NCBI RefSeq assembly: GCF_003003775.1
Contig: NZ_PVWJ01000003.1
Location: forward strand, 1 to 64,000
From: Merismopedia glauca CCAP 1448/3
Lineage (GTDB): Bacteria; Cyanobacteriota; Cyanobacteriia; Cyanobacteriales; CCAP-1448
Direction of reading: 5' to 3'
Length of the DNA: 64,000 bases
The stretch's first letter is position 1. Each line of letters starts with the position of its first letter. The translations under genes and the position numbers were made by a program. Shown piece by piece: positions 48,302 through 57,937 of this stretch. The notes below the pieces were generated by a model that saw only the letters and a list, made by a program, of their open reading frames with translations, ran no database searches and was not told where the DNA came from.

Positions 48302-49573
48302 ATGTTGCTTTCCCAATCGCCACGTGTTGGCTACGTTCTCAAACGCTATCCCCGGTATTCAGAAACCTTTATCGTCAACGAAATCTTAGCCCATGAAGCT
48401 CAAGGGCTGAAAATCGAGATATTTGCCCTGCGTCCTCCTGAAGATACCCATTTTCAAAACATTATTTCCCAGGTTCGCGCTAGAGTGCATTACATTCGCA
48501 AACCCGTCCAAGGACGTACAAGCGAGTTTCTCACCAGTTTAGCGCCTACCGCAGCCAGCTATTTTTGGGCAGAGTTACAAGAAGCCAGTCAATTAATTCC
48601 CGATCTTTGGGCAAAGTTAAGTGTAGCCCAGGGAGAGAGAGCCAGCACGGTCTATCAAGCTCTTTGGCTGGCACGGGAAATTAAACTCCAAAATATTACC
48701 CATCTTCACGCTCATTTTGGCACTGTAGCTACCAGCGTGGCTCGTTTGGCTGCTCACTTTACAGGGATTCCCTATACCTTTACCGCTCATGCTAAAGATA
48801 TCTTTCATGAAAGTGTAGATAAGCAAGATCTGACTGGCAAACTCAGCGATGCTGCTACTGTTGTCACCGTCAGCGATTATAACCTGAGATATCTGCAAGC
48901 TAATTACGGTATTGCAGCTAACCGAGTGCGGCGGATTTACAACGGTTTGGATTTATCTCAATTGAGCTACAAATCACCTCTAAATCGTACCCCCTTAATT
49001 CTGTTTGTCGGTCGTTTAATCGAGAAAAAAGGCGGGTTAATTTTAATAGAAGCTTGCGCTCAACTCAGAGATTGGGATTGCGAATTTCACTGTCAGATTA
49101 TCGGTACGGGTTCTTGCCAAAGACAGCTAATAGAGCGAATTAAAGAGTTAAATTTAGGCTTGCAGGTGGAAATAGTGGGTCCTCGCCCGCAAAATGAAGT
49201 ATTTGCAGCACTTCAGCAAGCAGCAGCGTTTGCGGCTCCTTATGTAGTCGGTACGGATGGCAATCGTGATGGTTTGCCAACGGTACTACTAGAGGCAATG
49301 GCTTTGGGAACTCCTTGCGTGGCGACTGATGTCACGGGAATTCCCGAAATCGTGCGGGATGGAGAGACTGGTTTATTAGTGCCGCAACACGATGTTAAGG
49401 CTCTAGCGATCGCTCTTAAACAACTGTTAAACAACGGCACTCAACGAGAACAATTGGCGCGAGAGGCAAGAAAACTGATTGAGGAAGCGTTTGACATTCA
49501 CTGCAATAGTGCCGTATTGCGATCGCTCTTCCAACCGATCTCAACGACGCAAAAAGTTCTTCAGGAGGTGTAA
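48302..49573 (+). CDS. Glycosyltransferase family 4 protein
   Basis: The 423-residue GT-B enzyme begins RVGYVLKRYPRYSETFIVNE, typical of the WcaL/AmsK/CpsE-like subgroup. It has HLHAHFGTVATSVARLAAHF, TFTAHAKDIFHESVDKQDL, LILFVGRLIEKKGGLILIEA, PYVVGTDGNRDGLPTVLLEA and ALGTPCVATDVTGIPEIV. The nucleotide-sugar site, Glu in LLEAMALG and the second Glu in IPEIV seven residues on, is in place. It probably adds a hexose to a polysaccharide or lipid-linked glycan in the cytoplasm. The gene starts 10 bp after the COG4671 gene and is followed by the next glycosyltransferase after 3 bp. Confidence 0.88.
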   Translation: MLLSQSPRVGYVLKRYPRYSETFIVNEILAHEAQGLKIEIFALRPPEDTHFQNIISQVRARVHYIRKPVQGRTSEFLTSLAPTAASYFWAELQEASQLIPDLWAKLSVAQGERASTVYQALWLAREIKLQNITHLHAHFGTVATSVARLAAHFTGIPYTFTAHAKDIFHESVDKQDLTGKLSDAATVVTVSDYNLRYLQANYGIAANRVRRIYNGLDLSQLSYKSPLNRTPLILFVGRLIEKKGGLILIEACAQLRDWDCEFHCQIIGTGSCQRQLIERIKELNLGLQVEIVGPRPQNEVFAALQQAAAFAAPYVVGTDGNRDGLPTVLLEAMALGTPCVATDVTGIPEIVRDGETGLLVPQHDVKALAIALKQLLNNGTQREQLAREARKLIEEAFDIHCNSAVLRSLFQPISTTQKVLQEV

Positions 49574-49576
49574 TTT

Positions 49577-50749
49577 ATGCGAATTGCTTATATTTGTGCC
49601 GATCCTGGCATTCCTGTCTTCGGTCAAAAAGGATGCTCGATCCACGTTCAAGAAATCTTGCGATCGCTCCAAAATTTGGGGCATCAGGTAGTTTTGTTTG
49701 CTACTCGTTTGGGAGATAAGCCGCCAGCAGATTTAGCCAATATTCCCGTTTGCCTTTTACCTCCCATTCCTAAAGGAGAAAGAGCAATTCGCGAACAAGT
49801 TGCCCTCGCCGTTAACCCAGATTTACGCCTAGAACTGGAACTAGCTGGTAATTTTGACTTAATCTACGAACGCTATTCCTTGTGGAGCTATAGCGGCATG
49901 GAATACGCTAAAGAACAGGGAATTACCGGGATCTTAGAAGTTAATGCCCCTTTAATTGAAGAACAGTTACAACATCGAGGTTTGGTAGATCGGGAAGCGG
50001 CTCAAAGGGTGGCTCGGAGAGTCTTTCATGCTGCCAGTCAGATTGTGGCGGTTTCGAGAACTATTAAAGATTATTTGACCAAATACGTGAGTGGGCAAAA
50101 AGTTCACGCCATCGGTAATGGAGTCAATCGCGATCGCTTTGCCCTACCTCTAATTCCGTCTTTTGCCAATCCTCCCAAAACTTTTGTCGTCGGATTTGTG
50201 GGCAGCTTAAAACCCTGGCATGGATTGTCTAATTTAACCGATGCTTTTGCCCACCTGCATCAAAAAGTACCATCAGCACGACTTTTAATTGTAGGAAATG
50301 GACCGGAACAAGGAAAAATCGCAGCAGATTTATGTTTGCGGGAATTAGACTCGGCGGCTCATTTTACTGGTGCCGTCAGCCCCACCGAAATACCTGGATT
50401 ATTGGCTTCAATGAGCGTAGCAGTAGCTCCGTATCCAGAGCGCCCCGATTTTTACTTCTCTCCTTTAAAAGTCTACGAATACATGGCAGCAGGATTGCCT
50501 GTCGTTACCAGTCGCATCGGACAACTAGCTGAATTTATTGAAGATGGGGTCAACGGAATGCTTTGCCCTCCTGGGGATGTGGTGGCGCTGGCAGAGGCTT
50601 TAGAGGAATTGTGGCGATCGCCCGAACTCCGCCAGCAGATGGGTAATGCGGCTCGTCATACCGTCTTAGAAAATCATACTTGGGATGCGATCGCCGCACG
50701 GATCTTAGCCTTGGCGAATGAGTCTCGGCTCGTCGGAGGTTGTAGATGA
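49577..50749 (+). CDS. Glycosyltransferase family 4 protein
   Basis: The 390-residue GT-B enzyme has the acceptor-side motif FGQKGCSIHVQEILRSLQNL at the N-terminus, NFDLIYERYSLWSYSGMEYA, and a donor domain with FVVGFVGSLKPWHGLSNLTD, ARLLIVGNGPEQGKI, TEIPGLLASMSVAVAPYPER and FSPLKVYEYMAAGLPVVTSR. The Glu in VYEYMAAG and the following hydrophobic pair match family 4. AGGAGG lies 8 bases before the ATG. The 3' end overlaps the ABC exporter start by four bases (ATGA), so the two are translated together. The exact sugar is unknown. Confidence 0.88.
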   Translation: MRIAYICADPGIPVFGQKGCSIHVQEILRSLQNLGHQVVLFATRLGDKPPADLANIPVCLLPPIPKGERAIREQVALAVNPDLRLELELAGNFDLIYERYSLWSYSGMEYAKEQGITGILEVNAPLIEEQLQHRGLVDREAAQRVARRVFHAASQIVAVSRTIKDYLTKYVSGQKVHAIGNGVNRDRFALPLIPSFANPPKTFVVGFVGSLKPWHGLSNLTDAFAHLHQKVPSARLLIVGNGPEQGKIAADLCLRELDSAAHFTGAVSPTEIPGLLASMSVAVAPYPERPDFYFSPLKVYEYMAAGLPVVTSRIGQLAEFIEDGVNGMLCPPGDVVALAEALEELWRSPELRQQMGNAARHTVLENHTWDAIAARILALANESRLVGGCR

Positions 50750-52584
50750 CATCGAGTAAATCTCTGTCCAAATCAGTTCCTGGGATCTGGAATATATTAG
50801 TTTATTTTAGTCCCTACATTCGCAAACAGCATAATTTATTGTTCTTGAGTGCCATCGCTTTAGTTTTTGATGTCTTACTGCGGGTTCTCGAACCTTGGCC
50901 CCTCAAGTTCGTATTTGACTACGTGCTGATTCGCGATCGCCAACCTCCTGTATTGCCCTGGGTAGGCACTCTAGAACCCGTGTGGCTGCTGACGTGCTGT
51001 GCCCTAATCGCGATCGCAATTCCAGCTTTGCGGGCGGTGGCGGCTTACTGGAATACGGTGTGGCTGGCTTTGGTAGGGAGTCGGGTGATCGGGGAGGTGC
51101 GGGAAAAGTTGTATCGCCACCTGCAACAGTTGTCTCTGGCTTATCACCATCAAGCCAGAAGTGGGGATTTGATTGTCAGGGTTAGTAGTGATGCTAGCAG
51201 GCTGCAAGAAATCTTACTAACCGCCGCTTTACCTTTATTAGTCAGCATCTTGACTCTATTTGGGATGTTGGCGGTCATGTTCTGGATGGATCGAGATCTG
51301 ACTTTGCTTTCCTTATTGATGCTGCCTTGGTTTGGGTTAGTTGCCAGTCGTTTGAGCGATCGCATTCGGGAATCTTCTCTCAAACAGCGCAAGCAAGAAG
51401 GGGCGGTGGCGGCTACTGCGGCGGAGTCGATAGCGGCGATTAAACTGGTTAAAGCCCTTTCCCTGCAAGAAGCCTTCGCCCAGGTTTTTGCTACCCAAAA
51501 TCAACGCAGTCTCAAAGAAAGCGTTCAAACTCAGCAACTAGCTTCTAATTTAGAGCGTACTGTCGATGTAGTTATTGCGATCGGGACAGCTATAGTCCTG
51601 TGGTACGGCTCCTGGCTGGCGCTGCGAGATGCCTTAACCCCTGGGGACGTGCTGGTATTTCTGACTTATCTCAAAAATGCTTTTAAACCCGTCCAGAATT
51701 TCGCTAAATATACGGGCAGATTAGCCAAGGCTGCGGCTTCGGGAGAGCGGATTTTGGATGTTTTAGCCGAAATTCCTGACGTAAGAGATTTACCTGGGGC
51801 GATCGTAGCTCCTTGTTTGCGGGGTGAGGTGGAATTTGATGGGGTTAGTTTCGGGTACGAACCGGAGCGAATGCTGTTAGAGAATATAAATTTAAAGGTG
51901 CAATCGGGGCAGCAAATTGCGATTGTGGGAGGTTCTGGCGGGGGTAAATCTACTCTAGTCAGCTTAATTTTGCGCCTTTACGACCCAATTTCCGGTTCAG
52001 TGAAGATTGATGGCAGGGATATTAGGGAGTACACGTTGGATTCGGTGCGATCGCAAATTAGCGTTGTTTTGCAAGAAAGTTTATTATTTGCTGCTACTAT
52101 TCGCGAAAATATTGCTTACGGGGTGGCTGATGTGAGGGAAGCCGAGATTGTGGCTGCGGCTGAACTGGCTAACGCTCATGAGTTTATTGCAGCAATGCCT
52201 CAAGGTTACGATACGGTGGTGGGGGAGAGGGGTGCGACTCTTTCGGGGGGACAGAGACAAAGAATTGCGATCGCTCGTGCTGCGATTCGCCAAACGCCGA
52301 TTCTGATTCTGGATGAGCCTACTACTGGCTTAGATAAAGGTAGCGAACAAATTATTATTGAAGCTTTGCAAAGACTCGCCCAAAACCGCACTACTTTTGT
52401 GATTACTCACGATCTTTATTTAGCTACCCGCAGCGATGCGATTGTTTATATAGAAGGGGGGGAAATTAAAGAAAGAGGAAGTCATGCAGAGTTGATGAGT
52501 GATAACGGTCGTTATGCAGATCTTTATCGCATACAAGCAGCGCAGGGAGAGAAACAGGCTGCGAGTACTCGATCGAAGCTTTAA
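50746..52584 (+). CDS. ABC exporter (fused membrane and ATPase domains)
   Basis: The 612-residue protein has a six-helix membrane domain (about 25-320) with LSLAYHHQARSGDLIVRVSS, which matches the type IV exporter fold of MsbA/LmrA relatives. An ATPase domain follows from about 350: Walker A GGSGGGKST, signature TLSGGQRQRIAIARA, Walker B PILILDEPTTGLDKG and the H-loop ITHDL. It works as a homodimer. Lipid-linked glycans, glycolipids and peptides are typical substrates. The glycosyltransferase gene overlaps its start by four bases, so a glycoconjugate cargo is the simplest inference, but this is not shown. The protein lacks any peptidase domain. Confidence 0.9.
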   Translation: MTSSKSLSKSVPGIWNILVYFSPYIRKQHNLLFLSAIALVFDVLLRVLEPWPLKFVFDYVLIRDRQPPVLPWVGTLEPVWLLTCCALIAIAIPALRAVAAYWNTVWLALVGSRVIGEVREKLYRHLQQLSLAYHHQARSGDLIVRVSSDASRLQEILLTAALPLLVSILTLFGMLAVMFWMDRDLTLLSLLMLPWFGLVASRLSDRIRESSLKQRKQEGAVAATAAESIAAIKLVKALSLQEAFAQVFATQNQRSLKESVQTQQLASNLERTVDVVIAIGTAIVLWYGSWLALRDALTPGDVLVFLTYLKNAFKPVQNFAKYTGRLAKAAASGERILDVLAEIPDVRDLPGAIVAPCLRGEVEFDGVSFGYEPERMLLENINLKVQSGQQIAIVGGSGGGKSTLVSLILRLYDPISGSVKIDGRDIREYTLDSVRSQISVVLQESLLFAATIRENIAYGVADVREAEIVAAAELANAHEFIAAMPQGYDTVVGERGATLSGGQRQRIAIARAAIRQTPILILDEPTTGLDKGSEQIIIEALQRLAQNRTTFVITHDLYLATRSDAIVYIEGGEIKERGSHAELMSDNGRYADLYRIQAAQGEKQAASTRSKL

Positions 52585-52726
52585 GTAACGAGTAACGAGT
52601 CAAATTAAATTATTGTATTCAATTTTTGCCGTGATTAATACTAATATTTCTATTCAAGATAGAACCAGATTTTTTGCAATAAGAGTCATTAAAGCCTATT
52701 CAGAACTTAACTAAAGAAACTTTGAT

Positions 52727-53743
52727 ATGGTTCTACTATCAAACATTATCGTTAGCGATCCTTTTAACAGTAGCGCCGATCCGAAGATGCCTTTCCTAGC
52801 AGAAGCGATCGCTCCGATGCAGGTGCAAAGGTACTTGGCTCAAGCTTTGGGCGATCGGCTTGAGGGGATCGAACTTCAAGGAATTCAGGTCATGCGCCAC
52901 AAAATGGGACGACGTTGTGGGATTGCTTACAATATTAAGGCTAGAAAGTCTGATTCATCTAAATATATGGCTATTATTGGCAAAGTTAGGGCTAAAGGAC
53001 TCGATTACCCCAGCTACGAACTCCAGCGATCGCTCTGGAATGCAGGATTTGGCGATCGTAGTTCAGATGGAATTTCTGTTCCTGAAGTGCTGGGTGCGAT
53101 TCCTAGATGGGAAATGTGGTTGCAGACAAAAATCCCTGGAAGCGTTGCTACCGATTTATTGGCTGGGGCGGATGGCGTGGCTTTAGCGATTAAAATAGCT
53201 GAATCAGCCCATAAACTTCATCAAGGTGGTTTTGTACCCCATCGCTGCCACACAATGACTGATGAACTCAAGATTTTGCGCGATCGCCTACCCAAGGTAG
53301 GGCAAGTATATCCCAATTGGGCAAAGAGAATTGCAGTAATTTTAGACAAGTGCGATCGCCTCGGTGCCAAAACTCCAGAATTCGAGCCTTGCGGGATTCA
53401 CAGGGATTTCTATGGCGATCAAGTTATTGTCAATGGCGATCGCCTTTACCTAATCGATCTCGATCTTTACTGTCTTGGGAATCCTGCTTTAGATATCGGC
53501 AATTTTATCGCCCATATCACCGAATACAGTCTGCGAGTTTTGGGAAATCCCGATGCTTTAAGCGATCGCGAATCTGCAATGACAGAAAGATTCGTGGAGT
53601 TTCACGGTGCGGGGATGCGCTTGGCAATAGAATCTTACACAACGTTGACTTTAGTACGACATATTTACATCAGCACCCAAATCAGCGATCGCCGTCCTTT
53701 TACTAAAGCGCTGCTAGAACTTTGCGAACAGCGTTTGAGTTAA
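52727..53743 (+). CDS. APH-fold phosphotransferase
   Basis: The 338-residue protein has an aminoglycoside-phosphotransferase/choline-kinase fold. The N-terminal lobe includes KYMAIIGKVRAKG, and the catalytic core is PCGIHRDFYGDQVIVNGDRL followed by LYLIDLDLYCLGNPALDIGN. HRDFYGDQ carries the catalytic Asp, and IDLD the metal-binding Asp, so it looks active. Relatives phosphorylate sugars, choline-like head groups and amino alcohols. In this setting, phosphorylation of a glycan or lipid head group is plausible but unproven. The gene starts 142 bp after the exporter and the next gene begins 17 bp beyond its stop. Confidence 0.8.
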   Translation: MVLLSNIIVSDPFNSSADPKMPFLAEAIAPMQVQRYLAQALGDRLEGIELQGIQVMRHKMGRRCGIAYNIKARKSDSSKYMAIIGKVRAKGLDYPSYELQRSLWNAGFGDRSSDGISVPEVLGAIPRWEMWLQTKIPGSVATDLLAGADGVALAIKIAESAHKLHQGGFVPHRCHTMTDELKILRDRLPKVGQVYPNWAKRIAVILDKCDRLGAKTPEFEPCGIHRDFYGDQVIVNGDRLYLIDLDLYCLGNPALDIGNFIAHITEYSLRVLGNPDALSDRESAMTERFVEFHGAGMRLAIESYTTLTLVRHIYISTQISDRRPFTKALLELCEQRLS

Positions 53744-53760
53744 TTAAAGAGAGATCGGCA

Positions 53761-55296
53761 GTGAAAAAATCCGGTAAAAACCATTTAAAAGCTATTTTTA
53801 GGTTTAAAGTCTCTCAAAAAATGGCGATAGCGCTGTTTTTATGGCTAAGTAATTCCTTTCCAGCTAGCGCATCTGTTAGTAAAGATGATTTAATGTTTCA
53901 AATTCCCTCAGTTTCCGAATTTTCAGACGTGCATCCTCATGATTGGGAATTTACAGCTTTAAAATCCTTAGTGAAGCAGTATGAGTGTGGTGGCGATCGC
54001 TTTTACCGAATGCTGACTCGCTCGGAATTTGCAGTCAAGTTTCATGCTTGTTGGCAGGAAATGCAACATTTGGGCGCAGGGATAGATGGAGATACTTTAA
54101 CCACAATCCAACGACTGCGATCTGATTTTGCTGCGGAATTAAGCGCTTTACCGAGACAAATAAAGCAAGTGGAAACTAGAGTCGATAGTTTAGAGAACCA
54201 GCAATTCTCACCTCGCGTTGAACTCGAAGGAGAAGTTATCTTCGCACCCATCGCGACGAGTGGCGGCAAAAAAGCTGATGGTAGTGGAGAATCCATAGAC
54301 AAAAGTGTTTTTTTGGGGAATGGTGCTAGTTTTAATTTTAAAACAAGCTTTACAGGCAAAGATAGCTTAAAAATTAGCCTAGAATCGACTCAAATTCCAG
54401 AATTAGAAGAACTAACGGGTACGCGGATGTCTAATTTAGGATTTGATGGGGATGATGAAGGACAATTGGTACTTGATGAAGTAGAATATCAATTTCCTCT
54501 CAGCGAAAGAACTAGAGTCACCATTAATTCTGAAGGTGGGGGTTTGGGCGATTACGTGCCTACAGTTAGTCCTTGGTTGAGCGGTAGCGAGGATGGTTCG
54601 ATTTCGACTTTTGGTAAAGAAAATCCGATTCGGCGGCAAGGATCGGGGGCTGGCATTGGTATATCGTATAAATTCAGCGATGCCGTGAATCTTTCAATAG
54701 GATACGTGGCGGCTAAGCCCAACAAACCAGAAGGAGGCTTATTTTCGACTCCTAATGCCGCGATCGCTCAATTGACCCTCAATCCGTCTAAATCTATAGC
54801 TTTGAGCTTGACTTACACCAATTCTCACAATAGTTTCAGAACTGGAACTGGTAGCGAATTGACGAACAATCCCTTTAACGATACCTCAGAAGCAATCGCG
54901 GCTACAGGCTATGGTGCAGAAGCAACTGTATCCCTTACTCCTAAGTTTCACATTGGTGGACGCATCGGTTATTTGCAAGCAATTGCTGAAGATTTGAGCG
55001 ATCGCCCCCAGGCAAATATTTTCACTTGGTCAGCTTTTTTAGCCCTGGAAGATGAGGGTAAAAAAGGTAATTTATTCGGCTTAATCTTCGGTCAGCCCCC
55101 AAAAGTCGTCAATAATAACTTTGGAGCAGACTTTCAAGACCGAGATACTTCTTTGCATCTAGAAGCTTTCTATCGCTGGCAAATCAATCGGAATGTAGGG
55201 ATTACTCCTGGCATATTTTTGATTACTAATCCTGAGCATAATCGCAATAACGACAGTATTTTCGTCGGTAGTGTCCGCACTACTTTTACCTTTTAG
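53761..55296 (+). CDS. Outer-membrane porin of the cyanobacterial SLH/OprB type
   Basis: The 511-residue protein has a Sec signal (hydrophobic MAIALFLWLSNSFPAS, cleavage plausibly after SAS). A partial SLH-like domain follows (SEFSDVHPHDWEFTALKSLV through MLTRSEFAVKFHAC), then a coiled-coil segment (about 105-150) and a beta-barrel of amphipathic strands ending with VRTTFTF, a C-terminal aromatic typical of outer-membrane proteins. Cyanobacterial members such as SomA/SomB are porins that anchor the outer membrane to peptidoglycan. GTG 53761 is chosen because the upstream TTG lies within the previous gene. It may be co-transcribed with the kinase gene. Confidence 0.85.
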   Translation: MKKSGKNHLKAIFRFKVSQKMAIALFLWLSNSFPASASVSKDDLMFQIPSVSEFSDVHPHDWEFTALKSLVKQYECGGDRFYRMLTRSEFAVKFHACWQEMQHLGAGIDGDTLTTIQRLRSDFAAELSALPRQIKQVETRVDSLENQQFSPRVELEGEVIFAPIATSGGKKADGSGESIDKSVFLGNGASFNFKTSFTGKDSLKISLESTQIPELEELTGTRMSNLGFDGDDEGQLVLDEVEYQFPLSERTRVTINSEGGGLGDYVPTVSPWLSGSEDGSISTFGKENPIRRQGSGAGIGISYKFSDAVNLSIGYVAAKPNKPEGGLFSTPNAAIAQLTLNPSKSIALSLTYTNSHNSFRTGTGSELTNNPFNDTSEAIAATGYGAEATVSLTPKFHIGGRIGYLQAIAEDLSDRPQANIFTWSAFLALEDEGKKGNLFGLIFGQPPKVVNNNFGADFQDRDTSLHLEAFYRWQINRNVGITPGIFLITNPEHNRNNDSIFVGSVRTTFTF

Positions 55297-55341
55297 CGAT
55301 CGCTGCGATACTTAGACAATTCCTGTGCCAGCAGTTTAATA

Positions 55342-55351
55342 CTAGTTAGTC
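55342..55351 (+). repeat. Target-site duplication, left copy
   Basis: CTAGTTAGTC lies directly left of the insertion sequence and is repeated exactly at 56647-56656. This shows a recent insertion with no later rearrangement of its edges. Confidence 0.9.
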
Positions 55352-56646
55352 CTGAGTGCCTGACAGAAGTAGGTGAAACCCAATAAACACAAGAGAATTG
55401 GCGAAGAGGGTAGAGAGACATGAGAGGCTAGAGTTACCACACAACAGCCAAAAACCATGACAACCTCCACCCATTTGTATGGTCAACTATTCGACCAATT
55501 GAGTCAACACAGTCGCATTTGCGATCTGCGCCACTTGAAAGCCTTGGCATGGATGGTGAGTGCCTTGCTCTACAGCGGAGAATTGAACCTGGCGGTATGG
55601 GAGCCTTACGTGCTGAGTCGAGCGACGAAAGCGCAAAGCACCGAGCGGCGCTGGCAGCGATTTATGGACAACTGCCGCATCAACGTGATGGCGATTTACT
55701 TACCGTTGGTGCTGGTGGCTCTGAGTGGATGGAAGCAACAGCGATTGTATTTAGCCTTAGATACGACAGTTTTGTGGGAGCGCTTTTGCATGATTCACCT
55801 GTCGGTGGTGTGCTGTGGGCGGGCTGTTCCCTTATTGTGGCGAGTCCTCGAACATGGCAGTGCCACCGTTGCCTTTGAGGAGTACCAACCCGTATTGCGC
55901 CGTGCTCGGTGGCTGCTGCGGCATCACCCCGATGTAATGTTATTAGCCGACCGAGGCTTTGCCAATCATGAATTGATGAAATGGTTACGGCAGAGCCACT
56001 GGCATTACTGTTTGCGATTACCGTGTGATGTCTCGATCCATACTACACGACGCTATCCCTTGATCCCCCCTTGGTGAAGCCCGACTGTATGAGAATGTGG
56101 GCTTGTGGCTTGATGGTGAGCATCGCTGTAACTTGGTGGTGGCAACTGTACAGGGAGCCAAAGAATCTTGGGCAGTTGTCACTGATGAACCTCCGAGTTT
56201 GCAGACGCTCTGGCAATATGCCTTGAGATTTCGGGTCGAAGAATTATTCTTGGATAGCAAATCTGGGGCATTTGAGTTAGAAGACTCGCGCTTGCGCTCG
56301 GCTGCTGCCCTCGAACGCCTTTACCTGGTCGCTGCCATTGCTCTGCTGTTTGCCACCACCCAAGGCATGGCGGTGCAACTGGCAGGCTTGCGGCAACAAG
56401 TAGACCCGCATTGGCGACGTGGCATTAGCTATCTCAAAATCGGACTTCGCTGGCTGCCAGGGGTGATGCATAAAGGAAGAACCTTGCTGCCTTGTGTTCC
56501 GTTGTTACCTCACGATCCTCAAGCTTGTTTCGCCTCCCTCAAGGCGAAGCGCGACTACGATGACCACATTTGGTTTCATCGAGTTCGTTCCATCGTTTGT
56601 AAACCTAGTTCTACCGCCAATTAGAAAAGATCTGTCAGGCAGTCAG
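55352..56646 (+). mobile_element. IS4-family insertion sequence, 1295 bp
   Basis: The left end CTGAGTGCCTGACAGA (55352-55367) and the complement of the right end (56631-56646) match at 15 of 16 positions. A 10-bp target duplication flanks the element. It contains one DDE transposase gene, frameshifted. It inserted between the porin gene and the glycosyltransferase gene at 56735. Confidence 0.93.
55457..56624 (+). pseudogene. IS4-type DDE transposase, frameshifted
   Basis: The first frame (55457-56077, 206 codons) has catalytic Asp in YLALDTTVLWERF and Asp in MLLADRGFANHELMK. The second frame (from about 56066 to 56624) reads GEARLYENVGLWLDGEHRCN and holds the Glu in RFRVEELFLDSKSGAFELED, the third catalytic residue. 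The shift of one base falls at a run of six C at about 56064-56069. Removing one C restores continuous reading. The element could use programmed frameshifting, could be inactivated, or the run could be a sequencing error. Everything else looks intact, and no internal stop occurs elsewhere. Confidence 0.85.
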
Positions 56647-56656
56647 CTAGTTAGTC
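56647..56656 (+). repeat. Target-site duplication, right copy
   Basis: CTAGTTAGTC, identical to 55342-55351, immediately follows the right terminal repeat of the insertion sequence. Confidence 0.9.
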
Positions 56657-56734
56657 TCTTGGTGAGTTTGTATAATTACAGGTAATTTTGGGAAAGTTAA
56701 TAGCCGTAACTATAAATTCACTCGACCAACAAAT

Positions 56735-57937
56735 ATGAAAATCGCCTATTTAATGAATATTCACCCTTACGCTAGTTGTACCTTCATTCGTAGGGAAATA
56801 GTGGCGATTGAAGCTAGCGGAATTCCTGTCTCAAGGTTTGCCATTCGTCCTCCAGAAAACGACTTAGTAGACGAAGCCGATAAACAAGAGGTTGGTAAAA
56901 CCAGATACATTTTAGGAGTAGGAATAGTCGGTTTGCTGAAAAGTTTAATTACTATAGCATTAACTCGACCAATTCACTTTTTTAAAACTCTCAAATTCAT
57001 CATTAAAATAGGTTTATCTGCGGAAAAAGGCATACTATTCAACCTCATTTATTTCTTAGAAGCTTGCGTACTTTTTCAATGGGTAACCGAAGCAGAAATC
57101 GACCACATCCACGTTCATTTTGGCACTAATTCAGCTACCGTAGCGATGCTATCTCGGCTTCTGGGAGGACCTACATACAGCTTCACTGTACACGGTCCTG
57201 AAGAATTTGATAAACCCCAAGCTTTGTGTTTAAAAGAAAAGATAGAAAATGCTAGTTTAGTTATTGGAGTTTCTTCTTTTGGTAAAAGCCAGCTATTCCG
57301 TTGGTGTGGATATAAACACTGGTCAAAAATTCACGTAGTTCATTGTGGTTTAGACGAGATGTTTTTATCGCAATCTTATGTTCCTTTACCACACGAACCT
57401 CGGTTTGTTTGCATTGGTCGATTAAGCGAACAAAAGGGACATTTATTATTAGTTGAAGCCGTCAGTCAGCTAGCATCTGAAGGTTTAAAATTTAAAGTAA
57501 TTTTAGTAGGAGATGGTTATTTAAGAGAACAAATTGAATTTTTAATTGAAACGTTGGGTTTGAAAGATTATATTGAAATTACTGGTTGGGCAACTAATTT
57601 AGAAGTCAGACAGCAAATTTTAAACTCTCAAGTAATGGTTATACCAAGTTTTGCGGAAGGCTTACCAGTAGTAATTATGGAAGCTTTTGCCCTTTCTCGC
57701 CCTGTTATTAGCACTCATATTGCCGGAATTCCAGAATTAGTTAAAACCCGAAAATCTGGTTGGTTAGTTACACCTGGATCGTCGGAAGCTTTAGCTTCAG
57801 CTATGCGAGAAGCCATACATTTACCATTAGCAGAATTAGCTCAAATGGGAAAAACGGGTGCGGAAGCTGTGGCAAAAGAGCATAATATTAACCATGAAGC
57901 TCAGAAGTTAGTTAAACTATTTCAAACATATTCTTAA
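56735..57937 (+). CDS. Glycosyltransferase family 4 protein (WcaL-like)
   Basis: The 400-residue GT-B enzyme starts MKIAYLMNIHPYASCTFIRR, the WcaL-type acceptor motif. It has HIHVHFGTNSATVAMLSRLL, YSFTVHGPEEFDKPQALCLK, FVCIGRLSEQKGHLLLVEAV and VMVIPSFAEGLPVVIMEAFA, followed by RPVISTHIAGIPELV. Both nucleotide-site Glu residues (FAEGLPVVIMEAFA) are present. WcaL acts in colanic acid synthesis, and the acceptor here is unknown. The insertion sequence separates it from the upstream glycan cluster by about 1.4 kb. Before that insertion the gene may have been part of the same region. Confidence 0.88.
   Translation: MKIAYLMNIHPYASCTFIRREIVAIEASGIPVSRFAIRPPENDLVDEADKQEVGKTRYILGVGIVGLLKSLITIALTRPIHFFKTLKFIIKIGLSAEKGILFNLIYFLEACVLFQWVTEAEIDHIHVHFGTNSATVAMLSRLLGGPTYSFTVHGPEEFDKPQALCLKEKIENASLVIGVSSFGKSQLFRWCGYKHWSKIHVVHCGLDEMFLSQSYVPLPHEPRFVCIGRLSEQKGHLLLVEAVSQLASEGLKFKVILVGDGYLREQIEFLIETLGLKDYIEITGWATNLEVRQQILNSQVMVIPSFAEGLPVVIMEAFALSRPVISTHIAGIPELVKTRKSGWLVTPGSSEALASAMREAIHLPLAELAQMGKTGAEAVAKEHNINHEAQKLVKLFQTYS

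Noticed and set aside
53722-53760. TTG start of the porin inside the kinase gene
   Set aside because: It would prepend 13 residues to a signal peptide and overlap the upstream gene. GTG 53761 gives a normal export signal.
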